From the NCBI GenBank assembly GCA_015978205.1, contig JADWMM010000039.1, forward strand, positions 1 through 48,202: a DNA stretch of 48,202 nucleotides. The letters are read 5' to 3'. Each line of letters begins with the position of its first letter. Within the stretch, counting starts at the first letter, position 1. Made by a program: the position numbers and the translations under genes. This document shows positions 17,725-26,130 of the stretch, one piece after another. The notes under the pieces were generated by a model. The model saw only the letters and a program-made list of their open reading frames with translations. It ran no database searches and was not told the origin of the DNA. The stretch is from Alkaliphilus sp. NP8 (GTDB lineage Bacteria > Bacillota > Clostridia > Peptostreptococcales > Natronincolaceae).

Positions 17725-18444
17725 ATGAAAGGTTTTTTTTGTAGCAAAGAAAGATCACTAAAGATTATAAATATATTATTCTATTTTATAAGTTTAATAA
17801 TAGTTATATTTATTATTGGGTTCGCTTTTATATTAAATAAGTATGCTCATCCGTTAGAAAGAATATTTAATATAATAACAAGATTAATAGTAAGTTTTGT
17901 AATATTTTTTTTAATAAAAACTGTTTTAGAGCTTCAGAGATATAATAAACAACTTGAACAAATAGCCTTTTTTGATGTACTTACAAATCTGCCAAATAGA
18001 CGCTTATTATATGATAGATTACGATATTCAATTATTCAAGCCCAGCATACTGAAAAAATTCTAGCAATATGTTATTTAGATATAGATGATTTAAAGCCAG
18101 TTAATGATACAATGGGCCATAAAGCGGGGGACCTTCTATTAAGAGAAGGAGATATAGTTAGTCGTATAGGAGGCGACGAATTTATTATTGCTCTGCATGA
18201 TCTAAAGTCTTTAGAAGAGTGCGATATAATTTTAAATCGCATCTTAAAATGTATTAATGCCCCGATCATATTAGGGAATAATTTTGTAGAGATATCTGTT
18301 AGTATTGGAGTGAGCTTCTATAGTAATAACAATAAAGATATAGATAGCTTGATTAGTCAAGCTGACCAAGCTATGTATAAGGCTAAAAAATCAGGTAAAG
18401 GAAATTATGAAATATTTAAATTAAGTGATATTAGTTTTATATAA
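17725..18444 (+). CDS. Membrane GGDEF-domain protein with an internal deletion
   Basis: The 239-residue protein has two membrane helices (about 13-37 and 48-68) and a C-terminal GGDEF domain, the fold that makes cyclic di-GMP. Typical blocks are present: FDVLTNLPNRR (83-93), YLDIDDLKPVND (117-128), GHKAGD (131-136), GGDEF (149-153) and the inhibitory-site RxxD (R140-D143). However, GDLLL (135-139) runs directly into REGDIVSRIGGDEF. Family members normally have about 11-12 more residues here, forming a helix, so an in-frame deletion is likely and activity is doubtful. The ATG at 17725 has AGAGGAGA upstream; an earlier in-frame ATG (17683) does not. The sortase starts 16 nt after the stop. Confidence 0.85.
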   Translation: MKGFFCSKERSLKIINILFYFISLIIVIFIIGFAFILNKYAHPLERIFNIITRLIVSFVIFFLIKTVLELQRYNKQLEQIAFFDVLTNLPNRRLLYDRLRYSIIQAQHTEKILAICYLDIDDLKPVNDTMGHKAGDLLLREGDIVSRIGGDEFIIALHDLKSLEECDIILNRILKCINAPIILGNNFVEISVSIGVSFYSNNNKDIDSLISQADQAMYKAKKSGKGNYEIFKLSDISFI

Positions 18445-18460
18445 TTTACTGGAGGGTATA

Positions 18461-19150
18461 ATGAGGAATAGATTATTTATGAAAAATATATGTTCAATAA
18501 CCTTAATTTTTATAGGCATTATTACTATGTTATATCCAAGTATACGTAATCTTTATTATGATTCAAAACAGAATGAAATTATGGAAAGTTATATTGAAAG
18601 TATGAATATAGTTGAGGTTACACAGGACGATAACAATCAACATGTAAATTTTGTTGAACATAATAATATAGATGAAGATATCCAAAAAAGTACAAATAAA
18701 TCTAAATATGAATCAAAAAGCAAAGAAACTTTACAGTCAAATAAAAATTGGCCCGTAGAATCTATCTTAATAATTGAAAAAATTGATCTATTTATGCCAG
18801 TTATAAAAGGTGCGACTAAAGAGCATTTAAATGTTTCAGTTGCTAGTATTAATAATACAGGAAAACCTTGGGAAAGCAATAATTATGCAATAGCAGGTCA
18901 TAGAAGCAGAACATTTGGTAGACATTTTAATCGATTAGATGAGCTTGAAATAGACGATGAAATTCTTGTAATGGATACTACAAATAATGAGTTTTTGTAT
19001 AAAATTTATGGTAAAAAAATAGTAGAAGAAACTGAGATTTCAGTACTTGAAAATCAAAACAAAAGTGAATTGACATTAATTACTTGTCATCCCATTAATG
19101 TAAGGAATCCATCAACACGACTAGTAGTAAAAGCAATTCAAACTAATTAG
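18461..19150 (+). CDS. Sortase (probably class D-like)
   Basis: Sortases cleave LPXTG-type signals on exported proteins and join them to the cell wall. This 229-residue enzyme has one N-terminal membrane helix (about 8-27), a low-complexity linker and a C-terminal catalytic domain. The catalytic residues are visible: H147 in AIAGHRS, C209 in TLITCHP and R220 in PSTRLVV. GGAGGGT precedes the ATG at 18461. Its gene follows the GGDEF gene by 16 nt and lies 0.9 kb after the LPQTG adhesin gene, its likely substrate. Class is inferred from size and motif context, not from alignment. Confidence 0.9.
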   Translation: MRNRLFMKNICSITLIFIGIITMLYPSIRNLYYDSKQNEIMESYIESMNIVEVTQDDNNQHVNFVEHNNIDEDIQKSTNKSKYESKSKETLQSNKNWPVESILIIEKIDLFMPVIKGATKEHLNVSVASINNTGKPWESNNYAIAGHRSRTFGRHFNRLDELEIDDEILVMDTTNNEFLYKIYGKKIVEETEISVLENQNKSELTLITCHPINVRNPSTRLVVKAIQTN

Positions 19151-19237
19151 ATTCTAAAGGTTTTATAACTTTTGAACTATATAAAATTAAAACAAAATAT
19201 AGTATAATAGAAAATAATTAAATATTTTTATTAGGTG

Positions 19238-19328
19238 TTTTCCATTGATAAAGGCAAATCTAGTAAAAGCTAGAGACGCAAAACTAAAGGGCCTTCCTTA
19301 TAAATAAGATGGCAGCCAGTTGTCGAAA
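19238..19328 (+). ncRNA. Cyclic di-GMP-I (GEMM) riboswitch
   Basis: The RNA upstream of the transglutaminase-like gene matches the GEMM-I pattern: GATAAAGGCAAA at about 19247, a small hairpin (CTAG...CTAG), AGACGCAAAACTAAAGGGCC at about 19273, a second hairpin, then GATGGCAGCCAGTTGTCGAA ending 19326. The ribosome site GAAAGGAG overlaps its 3' edge, and no terminator lies between it and the ATG at 19340. Control of translation initiation is therefore likely. The direction of control cannot be read from the sequence. Confidence 0.9.
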
Positions 19329-19339
19329 GGAGAAGTTTT

Positions 19340-20137
19340 ATGTTAAAACTACATAAAATAGTTTTTTCATTAGTTATTATTTTGTTACTACAATTCACAA
19401 CAGTTTTTGCACAAGATTCTAGTTTAAGTATAGATAAAAGTAAATTAGAGAATGGAATAATAAGTATTAATTATGAGCCTGAAAAGCAAGTGATTACAAA
19501 AGTATTGATTAATAAAGGTGATATAAAATATACTTATGACCTTAATTCAAATAATATTTTTCCATTACAGCTTGGAGATGGAGAATATACAGTTTCCATT
19601 TTAGAAAATGTGGAAGATAACAAATATAAATTAATGATAAGAGAAAATGTCAATTTAAAATCAATAAATAAAAATGAAGTATTTTTACAATCTATTCAAA
19701 TTATTAATTGGAATGAAAATATGAAATCAATTAAAAAAGCTAAGGAATTAACTAAAAATGCTAAAAGTGATAAAGAAAAAATGGTTTCAATATATAATTA
19801 CATTATAGATAATATTAGTTATGATAATAGTAAAATAAATAATATAAATCCAAACTACATACCCTCTATAGAAGAAACATTAGAATCATCAAATGGAATA
19901 TGTTATGATTATTCAGCCTTATTTGCTGCCATGCTTAGAAGTGTAGATGTCCCCACAAAGCTAATTATGGGACGGAAGAACGATATTGAAACGTACCATG
20001 CTTGGAATCAAGTGTATTTAAAAGATACAGATGAATGGGTTACTATTGATACAACTTATGACGCAGCTATAGGATCTAATTTAGATAACTCAATGATTAA
20101 AGATGAAAAGGATTACATTATAGAAAAACAATATTAA
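19340..20137 (+). CDS. Secreted transglutaminase-like (papain-fold) protein
   Basis: The 265-residue product has a signal peptide (hydrophobic about 7-22, VFAQ cleavage near 24-25). A beta-rich region follows, then a transglutaminase-core domain at about 135-245. The Cys-His-Asp triad is visible: C188 in SNGICYDYS, H220 in YHAWNQV and D237 in TIDTTYD. Members of this fold cross-link or cleave proteins at the cell surface. Expression should depend on cyclic di-GMP through the riboswitch just upstream. It lies 189 nt after the sortase gene, completing a surface-protein locus. Whether it hydrolyses or cross-links cannot be told from sequence. Confidence 0.87.
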   Translation: MLKLHKIVFSLVIILLLQFTTVFAQDSSLSIDKSKLENGIISINYEPEKQVITKVLINKGDIKYTYDLNSNNIFPLQLGDGEYTVSILENVEDNKYKLMIRENVNLKSINKNEVFLQSIQIINWNENMKSIKKAKELTKNAKSDKEKMVSIYNYIIDNISYDNSKINNINPNYIPSIEETLESSNGICYDYSALFAAMLRSVDVPTKLIMGRKNDIETYHAWNQVYLKDTDEWVTIDTTYDAAIGSNLDNSMIKDEKDYIIEKQY

Positions 20138-20195
20138 ATCTTATTATTAAATAAAAAAATAAAACAATACTTGAAAACTGAAAAAAATACAATCT

Positions 20196-20232
20196 AAAGG
20201 TCTAGAGTCATATTAATGATTCCTAGGCCTTT
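20196..20232 (+). terminator. Hairpin after the transglutaminase-like gene
   Basis: AAAGGTCTAG with its partner CCTAGGCCTTT plus an inner GTCAT/ATGAT pairing gives a strong near-perfect stem; only a weak T-rich tail follows. Confidence 0.6.
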
Positions 20233-20289
20233 AATATTATCAGCTAATCTTAATAATAATTCAAAAAACAAAAAAGTTCTTTAAAAAAC

Positions 20290-20319
20290 TTTACATACCC
20301 TATAGGGGTATGGTATACT
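20290..20319 (+). promoter_or_regulatory. csoR-cop promoter with embedded CsoR operator
   Basis: TTTACA (20290-20295) and TATACT (20314-20319) flank an 18-nt spacer. The spacer region is filled by the palindromic word ATACCCTATAGGGGTATGG (20295-20313), a close match to the CsoR operator type (a TACCC/GGGTA inverted repeat). Repressor binding would block RNA polymerase directly and copper would release it. Confidence 0.8.
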
Positions 20320-20384
20320 ACAAAATATAGAAAACATTATTTAAATGAATTATATGGGTATATTAAAAATAAGGAGATGATTAC

Positions 20385-20696
20385 ATGTCAAATTGTTGCG
20401 GAATAGATAGTGTAGATAAAAAACCAACTGAAAAAGCAATTAAAGCACAAAAATCTGTTTTAGATAGACTGAATAGGATAGAAGGACAAATTAGAGGAAT
20501 TAAAAATATGATTGAAAAAAACACTTACTGTGATGATGTTATTAATCAAATAGAAGCTTCTAGATCCGCTCTTCATTCAGTTCAAATTATACTTTTAGAA
20601 AGTCATATAAAAAATTGTGTTGTAGATCAGGTTACTCATGGTGATACTGATGTTATAGAAGAAGTTTTAAAAACTATTAAAAAACTAACAAAATAA
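20385..20696 (+). CDS. csoR: Copper-sensing transcriptional repressor CsoR
   Basis: CsoR is an all-helical DNA-binding repressor that lets go of its operator on binding Cu(I). The 103-residue protein has the expected family pattern: RLNRIEGQIRGI (29-40) and the metal ligands C49 (NTYCDDV), H74 and C78 (ESHIKNC). It also carries a CC pair at the N-terminus, which is not part of the ligand set. GGAGATG precedes the ATG. It is the first gene of the copper locus, 18 nt before copA, behind a CsoR-type operator, so it should be autoregulated. Confidence 0.93.
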   Translation: MSNCCGIDSVDKKPTEKAIKAQKSVLDRLNRIEGQIRGIKNMIEKNTYCDDVINQIEASRSALHSVQIILLESHIKNCVVDQVTHGDTDVIEEVLKTIKKLTK

Positions 20697-20714
20697 AATA
20701 TAAGGGAGGTTAAA

Positions 20715-23180
20715 ATGTTTATGGGAACTATTACAAAAACAGTAAAAGTTAAAGGTATGACTTGTGCCTCTTGTTCATCTGCTGTGGAACGTAATCTTTC
20801 AAAGGCAGATGGAGTGGTTAGTGCAAGTGTAAACTTAGCTACTGAAAAACTTACTGTGGAATATGATGCAGAAAAAATAAATATGGAAGATATGGCAAAT
20901 AGAATTGATAAACTAGGCTATAAATTAGAGACAGAAGATAATTTAAAAGAAGTAATAATACCAGTGGGAGGAATGACCTGAGCCTCTTGTGTTAGTGCCG
21001 TGGAACGTGCACTTAAAAAGTTAGAAGGAACAGAAGAAGTAAGTGTTAACCTTGCTACTTCCAAAGCTACAGTAAAATATGATAATAATGTAGTCAGAGT
21101 ATCTGAAATTAAAGAAGCAATTAAAAGAGCAGGATATGAACCTTTAGAAATGGAAGTTGAAAGCAGTACCGATAAAGATAAAGAAGCTAAAGAAAACGAA
21201 ATAAAAAGTCTTTGGAAAAAGTTTATAATTGCTACTATATTTACTATACCGCTTTTTTATATTTCAATGGGACATATGCTAGGAGCTCCATTACCACAGA
21301 TTATAGACCCTTATCATAATGCTTTAAATTTTGCATTAACTCAATTAGTTTTAACTATACCTGTTATGCTGGCTGGTAGTAAGTTTTATACAGTAGGGTT
21401 TAAAACATTGTTTAGAGGTAGTCCTAATATGGATTCACTTATAGCTATAAGTACTAGTGCTGCTTTTGTTTATGGTATTTATGCTATTATCGAAATAATG
21501 GCTGGAAATTCGGCTATGGCAATGGAATTATATTTTGAAACCATAGTAGTTATTATTACCTTAATAATGCTTGGTAAATATTTAGAAGCAGTATCAAAAG
21601 GCAAAACTTCAGAAGCTATTAAGGCTCTAATGGGATTACAACCTAAGGAAGCTACTGTTATACAGGATGGTAAAGAGGTTAGAATTCCTATAGAAGAAGT
21701 AGAAGAGGGAGATATTATAATTGTAAAGCCTGGTGAAAAAATTCCAGTAGATGGTATAGTAAAAGAGGGATATACTTCTGTTGATGAGTCTATGCTAACA
21801 GGTGAAAGTATTCCAGTAGAAAAACATAAAGGTGATAAGGTAACAGGTGGAAGTATTAATAAAAATGGATCTATTACCTTTGAAGCTACAAAGGTAGGTA
21901 AGGATACTACATTAGCTCAAATAATTAAGTTAGTAGAAGATGCACAAGGGTCTAAGGCACCTATTGCAAAAATGGCTGATATTATTTCTGGGTACTTTGT
22001 ACCTATAGTTATTAGTATTGCTGTTATTGCAGGTTTAGTTTGGTATATTACAGGGCAATCATTAAACTTTTCTTTAACAATATTTATTGCAGTTTTAGTT
22101 ATTGCTTGTCCATGTGCTTTAGGACTTGCAACTCCAACAGCTATAATGGTTGGTACAGGTAAAGGAGCAGAATATGGTGTATTGATTAAAGGTGGAGAAG
22201 CATTAGAGACTGCTCATAAAATTGAAACTGTTGTATTTGATAAAACAGGTACTATTACAGAAGGTAAACCTAAGGTAACAGATATAATAACATCTAGCGA
22301 TATTGATAAGGATCAACTTTTAAGCCTTTCAGCATCAGCAGAGAAGGGGTCAGAGCATCCGCTAGGAGATGCAATTGTTAGAGCAGGAGAAGAGAAAAGC
22401 TTAGAGTTTAAAAAAATAGAAAAGTTTAATGCTATTCCAGGACATGGTATAGAAGTTAAAATAGATAACAAAAACATATTATTAGGTAACAAAAAATTAA
22501 TGGATGATAGAGGAATTCAAATTACGCTTCAAGATGAATCAGATAGATTGGCTGAAGAAGGAAAAACTCCAATGTATATAGCTATAGAAAATAAATTATC
22601 TGGAATTATTGCAGTAGCAGATGTTGTAAAAGAAAATAGTAAGGCTGCTATAGCTGCTCTTCATAAAATGGGAATTGAAATAGCTATGATCACTGGAGAC
22701 AACAGACGAACTGCTGAGGCTATAGCAAAGCAAGTAGGAATAGATATAGTACTGGCAGAAGTTTTACCAGAGGATAAATCTAATGAGGTTAAAAAATTAC
22801 AGGATAAAGGTAGAAAAGTAGCAATGGTTGGAGATGGTATCAATGATGCACCAGCACTTGCTCAATCTGATATAGGAATGGCAATCGGTTCTGGTACAGA
22901 TGTAGCTATGGAGTCTGCTGATATAGTATTAATGAAGAGTGATCTTATGGATGTTGTAACTGCTATTCAATTAAGTAAAAAGACTATACAAAATATAAAA
23001 CAAAACTTATTCTGGGCATTTGCATACAATAGCGCAGGTATTCCAGTAGCAGCAGGAGTTTTATATGTATTAGGTGGACCATTATTAAACCCAATGATTG
23101 GAGCAGCTGCTATGGCACTTAGTTCAGTTTCAGTAGTTTCAAATGCATTGAGATTAAGAGGATTTAAACCATCATTATAA
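20715..23180 (+). CDS. copA: Copper-exporting P1B-type ATPase CopA with predicted selenocysteine (UxxC)
   Basis: Read through an in-frame UGA at 20979-20981, this is one 821-residue Cu(I)-pumping ATPase. Two N-terminal heavy-metal domains occur: the first has GMTCASC (about residues 15-21), the second reads GMT-U-ASC with UGA (codon 89) exactly at the first metal-binding Cys. The pump core is intact: TGE (362-364), the membrane CPC (465-467), phosphorylation site D509 in DKTGT, SEHPLGD and GDGINDAPA. Reading resumes in the same frame with no insertion, and no ribosome site precedes the internal GTG at 21000. A SECIS-like hairpin follows the UGA. Without Sec insertion, an 88-residue one-domain chaperone would be made. 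ATG at 20715 or 20721 are both possible starts after GGGAGG. Confidence 0.88.
20979..21013 (+). promoter_or_regulatory. UGA codon and candidate bacterial SECIS hairpin in copA
   Basis: After the UGA (20979-20981), AGTGC (20994-20998) pairs with GCACT (21009-21013) and CGT (20999-21001) with ACG (21005-21007), with one bulged T. The 3-nt apical loop GGA begins 20 nt after the UGA. Distance, short stem and a G at the loop start fit the loose bacterial SECIS rules. Confidence 0.65.
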
Positions 23181-23216
23181 CCTAACCCGATTTGCAGATT
23201 AAATCGATGGTAGGTT
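23179..23216 (+). other. Hairpin directly after copA
   Basis: AACCTA/TAGGTT, CC/GG and GATTT/AAATC pair as one interrupted stem overlapping the copA stop codon. No T-run follows; it may stop or stabilise the copA transcript. Confidence 0.45.
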
Positions 23217-23218
23217 AA

Positions 23219-23373
23219 ACGCAACGTTTGCAAGGCTCACTCTTACGTTCACGGTGTTCACTTCGCTGTCCGTTTTGTCAACAACTCCCAGAGCTCGTTG
23301 GACAAAAAGGAAATGAGCACCAAGTTTATGAGACTGAAGGAAACAAATAAATTTGAGTTGCGAAACTGCGCAA
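23219..23373. mobile_element. GC-richer MITE-like element between copA and copZ
   Basis: About 155 nt of visibly higher GC than the surroundings separates copA from copZ. The ends form imperfect inverted repeats (CGCAACGTTTGCAAGGCTCA at 23220-23239 against TGAGTTGCGAAACTGCG at 23354-23370). Inside, TTTTGTC.AAC pairs with GTTG.GACAAAA (about 23273-23307). No real coding frame or target duplication was found. A small non-autonomous mobile repeat or a structured RNA both fit. Confidence 0.4.
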
Positions 23374-23417
23374 TACACCAGATGATAATTATAATTTAAA
23401 AATAGGAGGAATATGAA

Positions 23418-23633
23418 ATGAAGAAGAAAATTATGATTGAAGGAATGAGTTGTGGACATTGTTCAGGAAGAGTAGAAAAAGCATTAAATGAGCAAAGTGC
23501 AGTAAAAGAAGTTACTGTTAATTTAGAAGGAAAATATGCTGAAGTAGAGCTTTCAGAAGATCTTTCTGAAGAAGGTATAAAAGAAATAATCGATGAAGTT
23601 GGATATGAAGTAACAGGTATTGAAAATTTATAA
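23418..23633 (+). CDS. copZ: Copper chaperone CopZ (heavy-metal-associated domain)
   Basis: This 71-residue single-domain protein has the metal-binding loop GMSCGHC (C12, C15) and the beta-alpha-beta pattern of Atx1-type chaperones (KALNEQSAVKEVTVNLEGKY; GYEV near the end). Such proteins carry Cu(I) to CopA in the cytoplasm. AGGAGG precedes the ATG at 23418. It lies 237 nt after copA, the gap being filled by a hairpin and a GC-richer repeat, so it may be only weakly coupled to the csoR-copA transcript. Both Cys are normal here, unlike the second domain of CopA. Confidence 0.93.
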   Translation: MKKKIMIEGMSCGHCSGRVEKALNEQSAVKEVTVNLEGKYAEVELSEDLSEEGIKEIIDEVGYEVTGIENL

Positions 23634-23658
23634 CAAAAATTAAAAAATTGTATTTAAG

Positions 23659-23690
23659 AAATAGAGCAGACTCTGAGTCTGCTCTATTTT
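23659..23690. terminator. Bidirectional terminator between copZ and mltG
   Basis: A 14-bp perfect stem (23659-23672 with 23676-23689) with a 3-nt loop is flanked by A-runs and T-runs, so it can serve both convergent genes. Confidence 0.85.
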
Positions 23691-23750
23691 AAATTTAATA
23701 TATAGATGTAAATGTAAATATTTAATAAAATAAGCTTTGTAAATTAATTT

Positions 23751-24767
23751 TTAGTTATTTCTATTTCGATATTTAGCTACATTTACTACGTGTTCATCAT
23801 GTGTTTTGCTAAATACATGGCCATCTTCTTCTGGGCTTAACACATAGTAAAGGTATTCATGGTTGTCTGGATAAAGAGCTGCAACTATAGAAGTTTGGCT
23901 TGGTGACGCAATAGGCCCTGGTGGCAAACCATCTATTTGGTAAGTATTAAAAGGAGCTTTTTTATTTAAATCAGATTGATAAATATCTGAATTATGCTCT
24001 TTACCTTTACCAACTCCATAAATAACAGAAGCATCAATTTGTAAAGGCATGTTTATATTTAATCTGTTATGAATAACTCCACTAATTTTTGGTTTTTCTG
24101 CATCATGTTTAGCTTCACGTTCTATTAAAGAAGCTATAGTAAGCACGTCGTGTATTGAGAGATTTAATTCATCTGCTCTATTTTTATACTCTGCTGTAAA
24201 CACATTGTTAGTTGTTTCTACTAAGTGCTCAGCTATATCGTCAACAGTTTGTCTTTCTACGAAGTGATAAGTATCAGGATATAAATACCCTTCCATTTCA
24301 AAGTAAAGGTCTTCAGTGCTAAAGTCATAATCTTCAGCTTCAAATATTTTTTTTGTAGCTTGTATAAACTCATCTTTAGTGCCAAATCCAAGACTTTCCA
24401 CTCTTTCAGCAATTTGATAAAGAGTAAAACCTTCTGGTATGGTTAGTATAATAGGCTCTTCTAAAACACCTTTTTCTAATAAATCAAATATATTGTCTAG
24501 CGTAGAATCTGGAGGGATTAAATAATTTCCTGGTTTAATATTACGATCTACTTTAACTTTCTTAGCTTTATATTTAAACCAAAGTTTGTTTTTTATAACT
24601 CCGCTGTCGTATAGTTTATTAGATACATAGTTAAGGGAAGCTCCTTGTGGTATTGTTATTTCTACAGGATCAGCATTTGTTGTTATTGAAAGATATGGAG
24701 GAAGAAATAATGCAGATGACCCTATTAATATTCCAAGAGCTATTAATATATATAATAATTTTCGCAC
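23751..24767 (-). CDS. mltG: Endolytic murein transglycosylase MltG
   Basis: MltG cuts nascent peptidoglycan strands and sets glycan length. The 338-residue protein has one N-terminal membrane helix (about 4-24), a LysM-like lead-in domain (about 34-110) and a YceG catalytic domain. The probable catalytic Glu is E216 in IASLIEREAK; other family blocks are GYLYPDTY (160-167), NRLNINMPLQIDASVIYG and GLPPGPIASP. The start is GTG at 24767 after AGGAGGT. It is convergent with copZ and divergent from the acyltransferase gene. Length and motifs are complete. Confidence 0.93.
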   Translation of the reverse strand: MRKLLYILIALGILIGSSALFLPPYLSITTNADPVEITIPQGASLNYVSNKLYDSGVIKNKLWFKYKAKKVKVDRNIKPGNYLIPPDSTLDNIFDLLEKGVLEEPIILTIPEGFTLYQIAERVESLGFGTKDEFIQATKKIFEAEDYDFSTEDLYFEMEGYLYPDTYHFVERQTVDDIAEHLVETTNNVFTAEYKNRADELNLSIHDVLTIASLIEREAKHDAEKPKISGVIHNRLNINMPLQIDASVIYGVGKGKEHNSDIYQSDLNKKAPFNTYQIDGLPPGPIASPSQTSIVAALYPDNHEYLYYVLSPEEDGHVFSKTHDEHVVNVAKYRNRNN

Positions 24768-24992
24768 AGTATACCTCCTAAGCTTATTCGTCTTATATAT
24801 ACACTATTTTATCATGTTATCTTACAAATTTCATTATAATTCGATTTTAATATTTTTAATAATAAATAAAATGGAGGAATATATTAGTTAAAGTATATAA
24901 ATGCATTAAGAGAAAAGGTATGATATAATAATTGTAATTTGTGTAAAAATACATTTATTATAAATCCAATATTAATTAGAAAGAGGAAGCTT

Positions 24993-26045
24993 ATGATAAA
25001 AAGAGAGAGAATAGATGAAGCGAATATGATACGAGCAATAGCCTGCTTAGCGGTAATATTGGTGCATATAACTGCTGACGCAATAGCTACTCTTAATCCA
25101 GGTAGTCCCCATAGTTTTATATTTACAATTATAAATCGGAGTGCAAAATTTACAACGCCAGTGTTTTTATTTTTAAGTGGATTAACACTTTATTATAGTT
25201 ATAGTCAAAGAGAATTTAAATATAATACCTTTTTAAAGAAGAGGTTCAAATCTACAATTGTACCTTATTTGATTTGGAGTATGATATATTTTTTATTTTT
25301 TTATTCACAAGGTATATATGTTTTTTCTATTGAATTTATTATGAAAAATATTCTTTTGGCTAATATGAGTTATCATTTATATTTTGTTTTGACAATTACT
25401 CAGTTTTATTTGTTATTTGGTGTTTTTTTATATGCGTATAAAAAATATAATTCACACATATTATTAGGTATAACCTTAATAGCAAATTTACTATTTTTAA
25501 AATATGGACTAATGCCTTACTCAGATAGATTTTTTATGAAATATATATTTTTCTTTTCTTTAGGGTGTTATGTAGCTAAGAATTTATATCAAATTAAAAA
25601 AAATGTTATTAAATTTAAATACCCTATTATAATAGGGTACATTGTAACTACTCTTTATGAGAGTTATACATTTTACAAATCTTATGTTTTACAAGAAAGT
25701 ATAGATAGTTTTGTAGTTTTATTATCTTGGGCGGTTTTTTCAGCTGTCTCAATCTTTTTGCTTGTTTATGTAGGAAATGAAATGATAGCTAAAGAGTTGA
25801 AAATTAATAATTTTTTCAAAACTATTAGTAAAAGCTCATACTATATATATTTAAGTCATCCATTAGTATTATATATTTCTAATAAATTTCTTTTGAAAAA
25901 TGGAATTAACTCTATAACAGGAAGAACAATACTCAATGGAATTATTGTATATAGTGTAACATTAACCTTATGTATTATGTACACTAAATTAAAATTAAAC
26001 ATAAAAAACAGAAAAAAAGTTCAAGGTAGAGTTAAATCTGCTTAA
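24993..26045 (+). CDS. Acyltransferase-3 family membrane protein
   Basis: The 350-residue protein is built of about ten membrane helices with the opening typical of the family (RAIACLAVILVHI, then FTTPVFLFLSGLTLYYSY). Such enzymes acylate sugars or cell-surface polymers, taking acyl groups across the membrane. The conserved His (near residue 26 here, in VHIT) is present. An in-frame ATG at 24939 would add 18 residues but has no ribosome site; AAGAGG supports the ATG at 24993. Adjacent genes suggest nothing about the acceptor. Confidence 0.85.
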   Translation: MIKRERIDEANMIRAIACLAVILVHITADAIATLNPGSPHSFIFTIINRSAKFTTPVFLFLSGLTLYYSYSQREFKYNTFLKKRFKSTIVPYLIWSMIYFLFFYSQGIYVFSIEFIMKNILLANMSYHLYFVLTITQFYLLFGVFLYAYKKYNSHILLGITLIANLLFLKYGLMPYSDRFFMKYIFFFSLGCYVAKNLYQIKKNVIKFKYPIIIGYIVTTLYESYTFYKSYVLQESIDSFVVLLSWAVFSAVSIFLLVYVGNEMIAKELKINNFFKTISKSSYYIYLSHPLVLYISNKFLLKNGINSITGRTILNGIIVYSVTLTLCIMYTKLKLNIKNRKKVQGRVKSA

Positions 26046-26060
26046 AAATCATTTTACAAG

Positions 26061-26090
26061 GTAGTGCTAAAAAATATTTAGCACTACTTT
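26061..26090 (+). terminator. Terminator after the acyltransferase gene
   Basis: An 11-bp perfect stem (26061-26071 with 26077-26087) followed by TTTT. Confidence 0.8.
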
Positions 26091-26130
26091 TGGGTTTTAT
26101 AGATATACTTCTCTTAGAGGGGGAAAGTTA

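Noticed and set aside
20715-23180. copA as a pseudogene or two genes broken by a stop codon
   Set aside because: The stop is UGA exactly at a conserved Cys, the frame continues unchanged, no ribosome site precedes the internal GTG, and everything downstream is intact. Selenocysteine explains all of it better; sequencing error at one base remains possible.
23199-23459. Minus-strand frame across the copA-copZ gap and the start of copZ
   Set aside because: It overlaps copZ and the repeat-like element, has no ribosome site and low-complexity composition.
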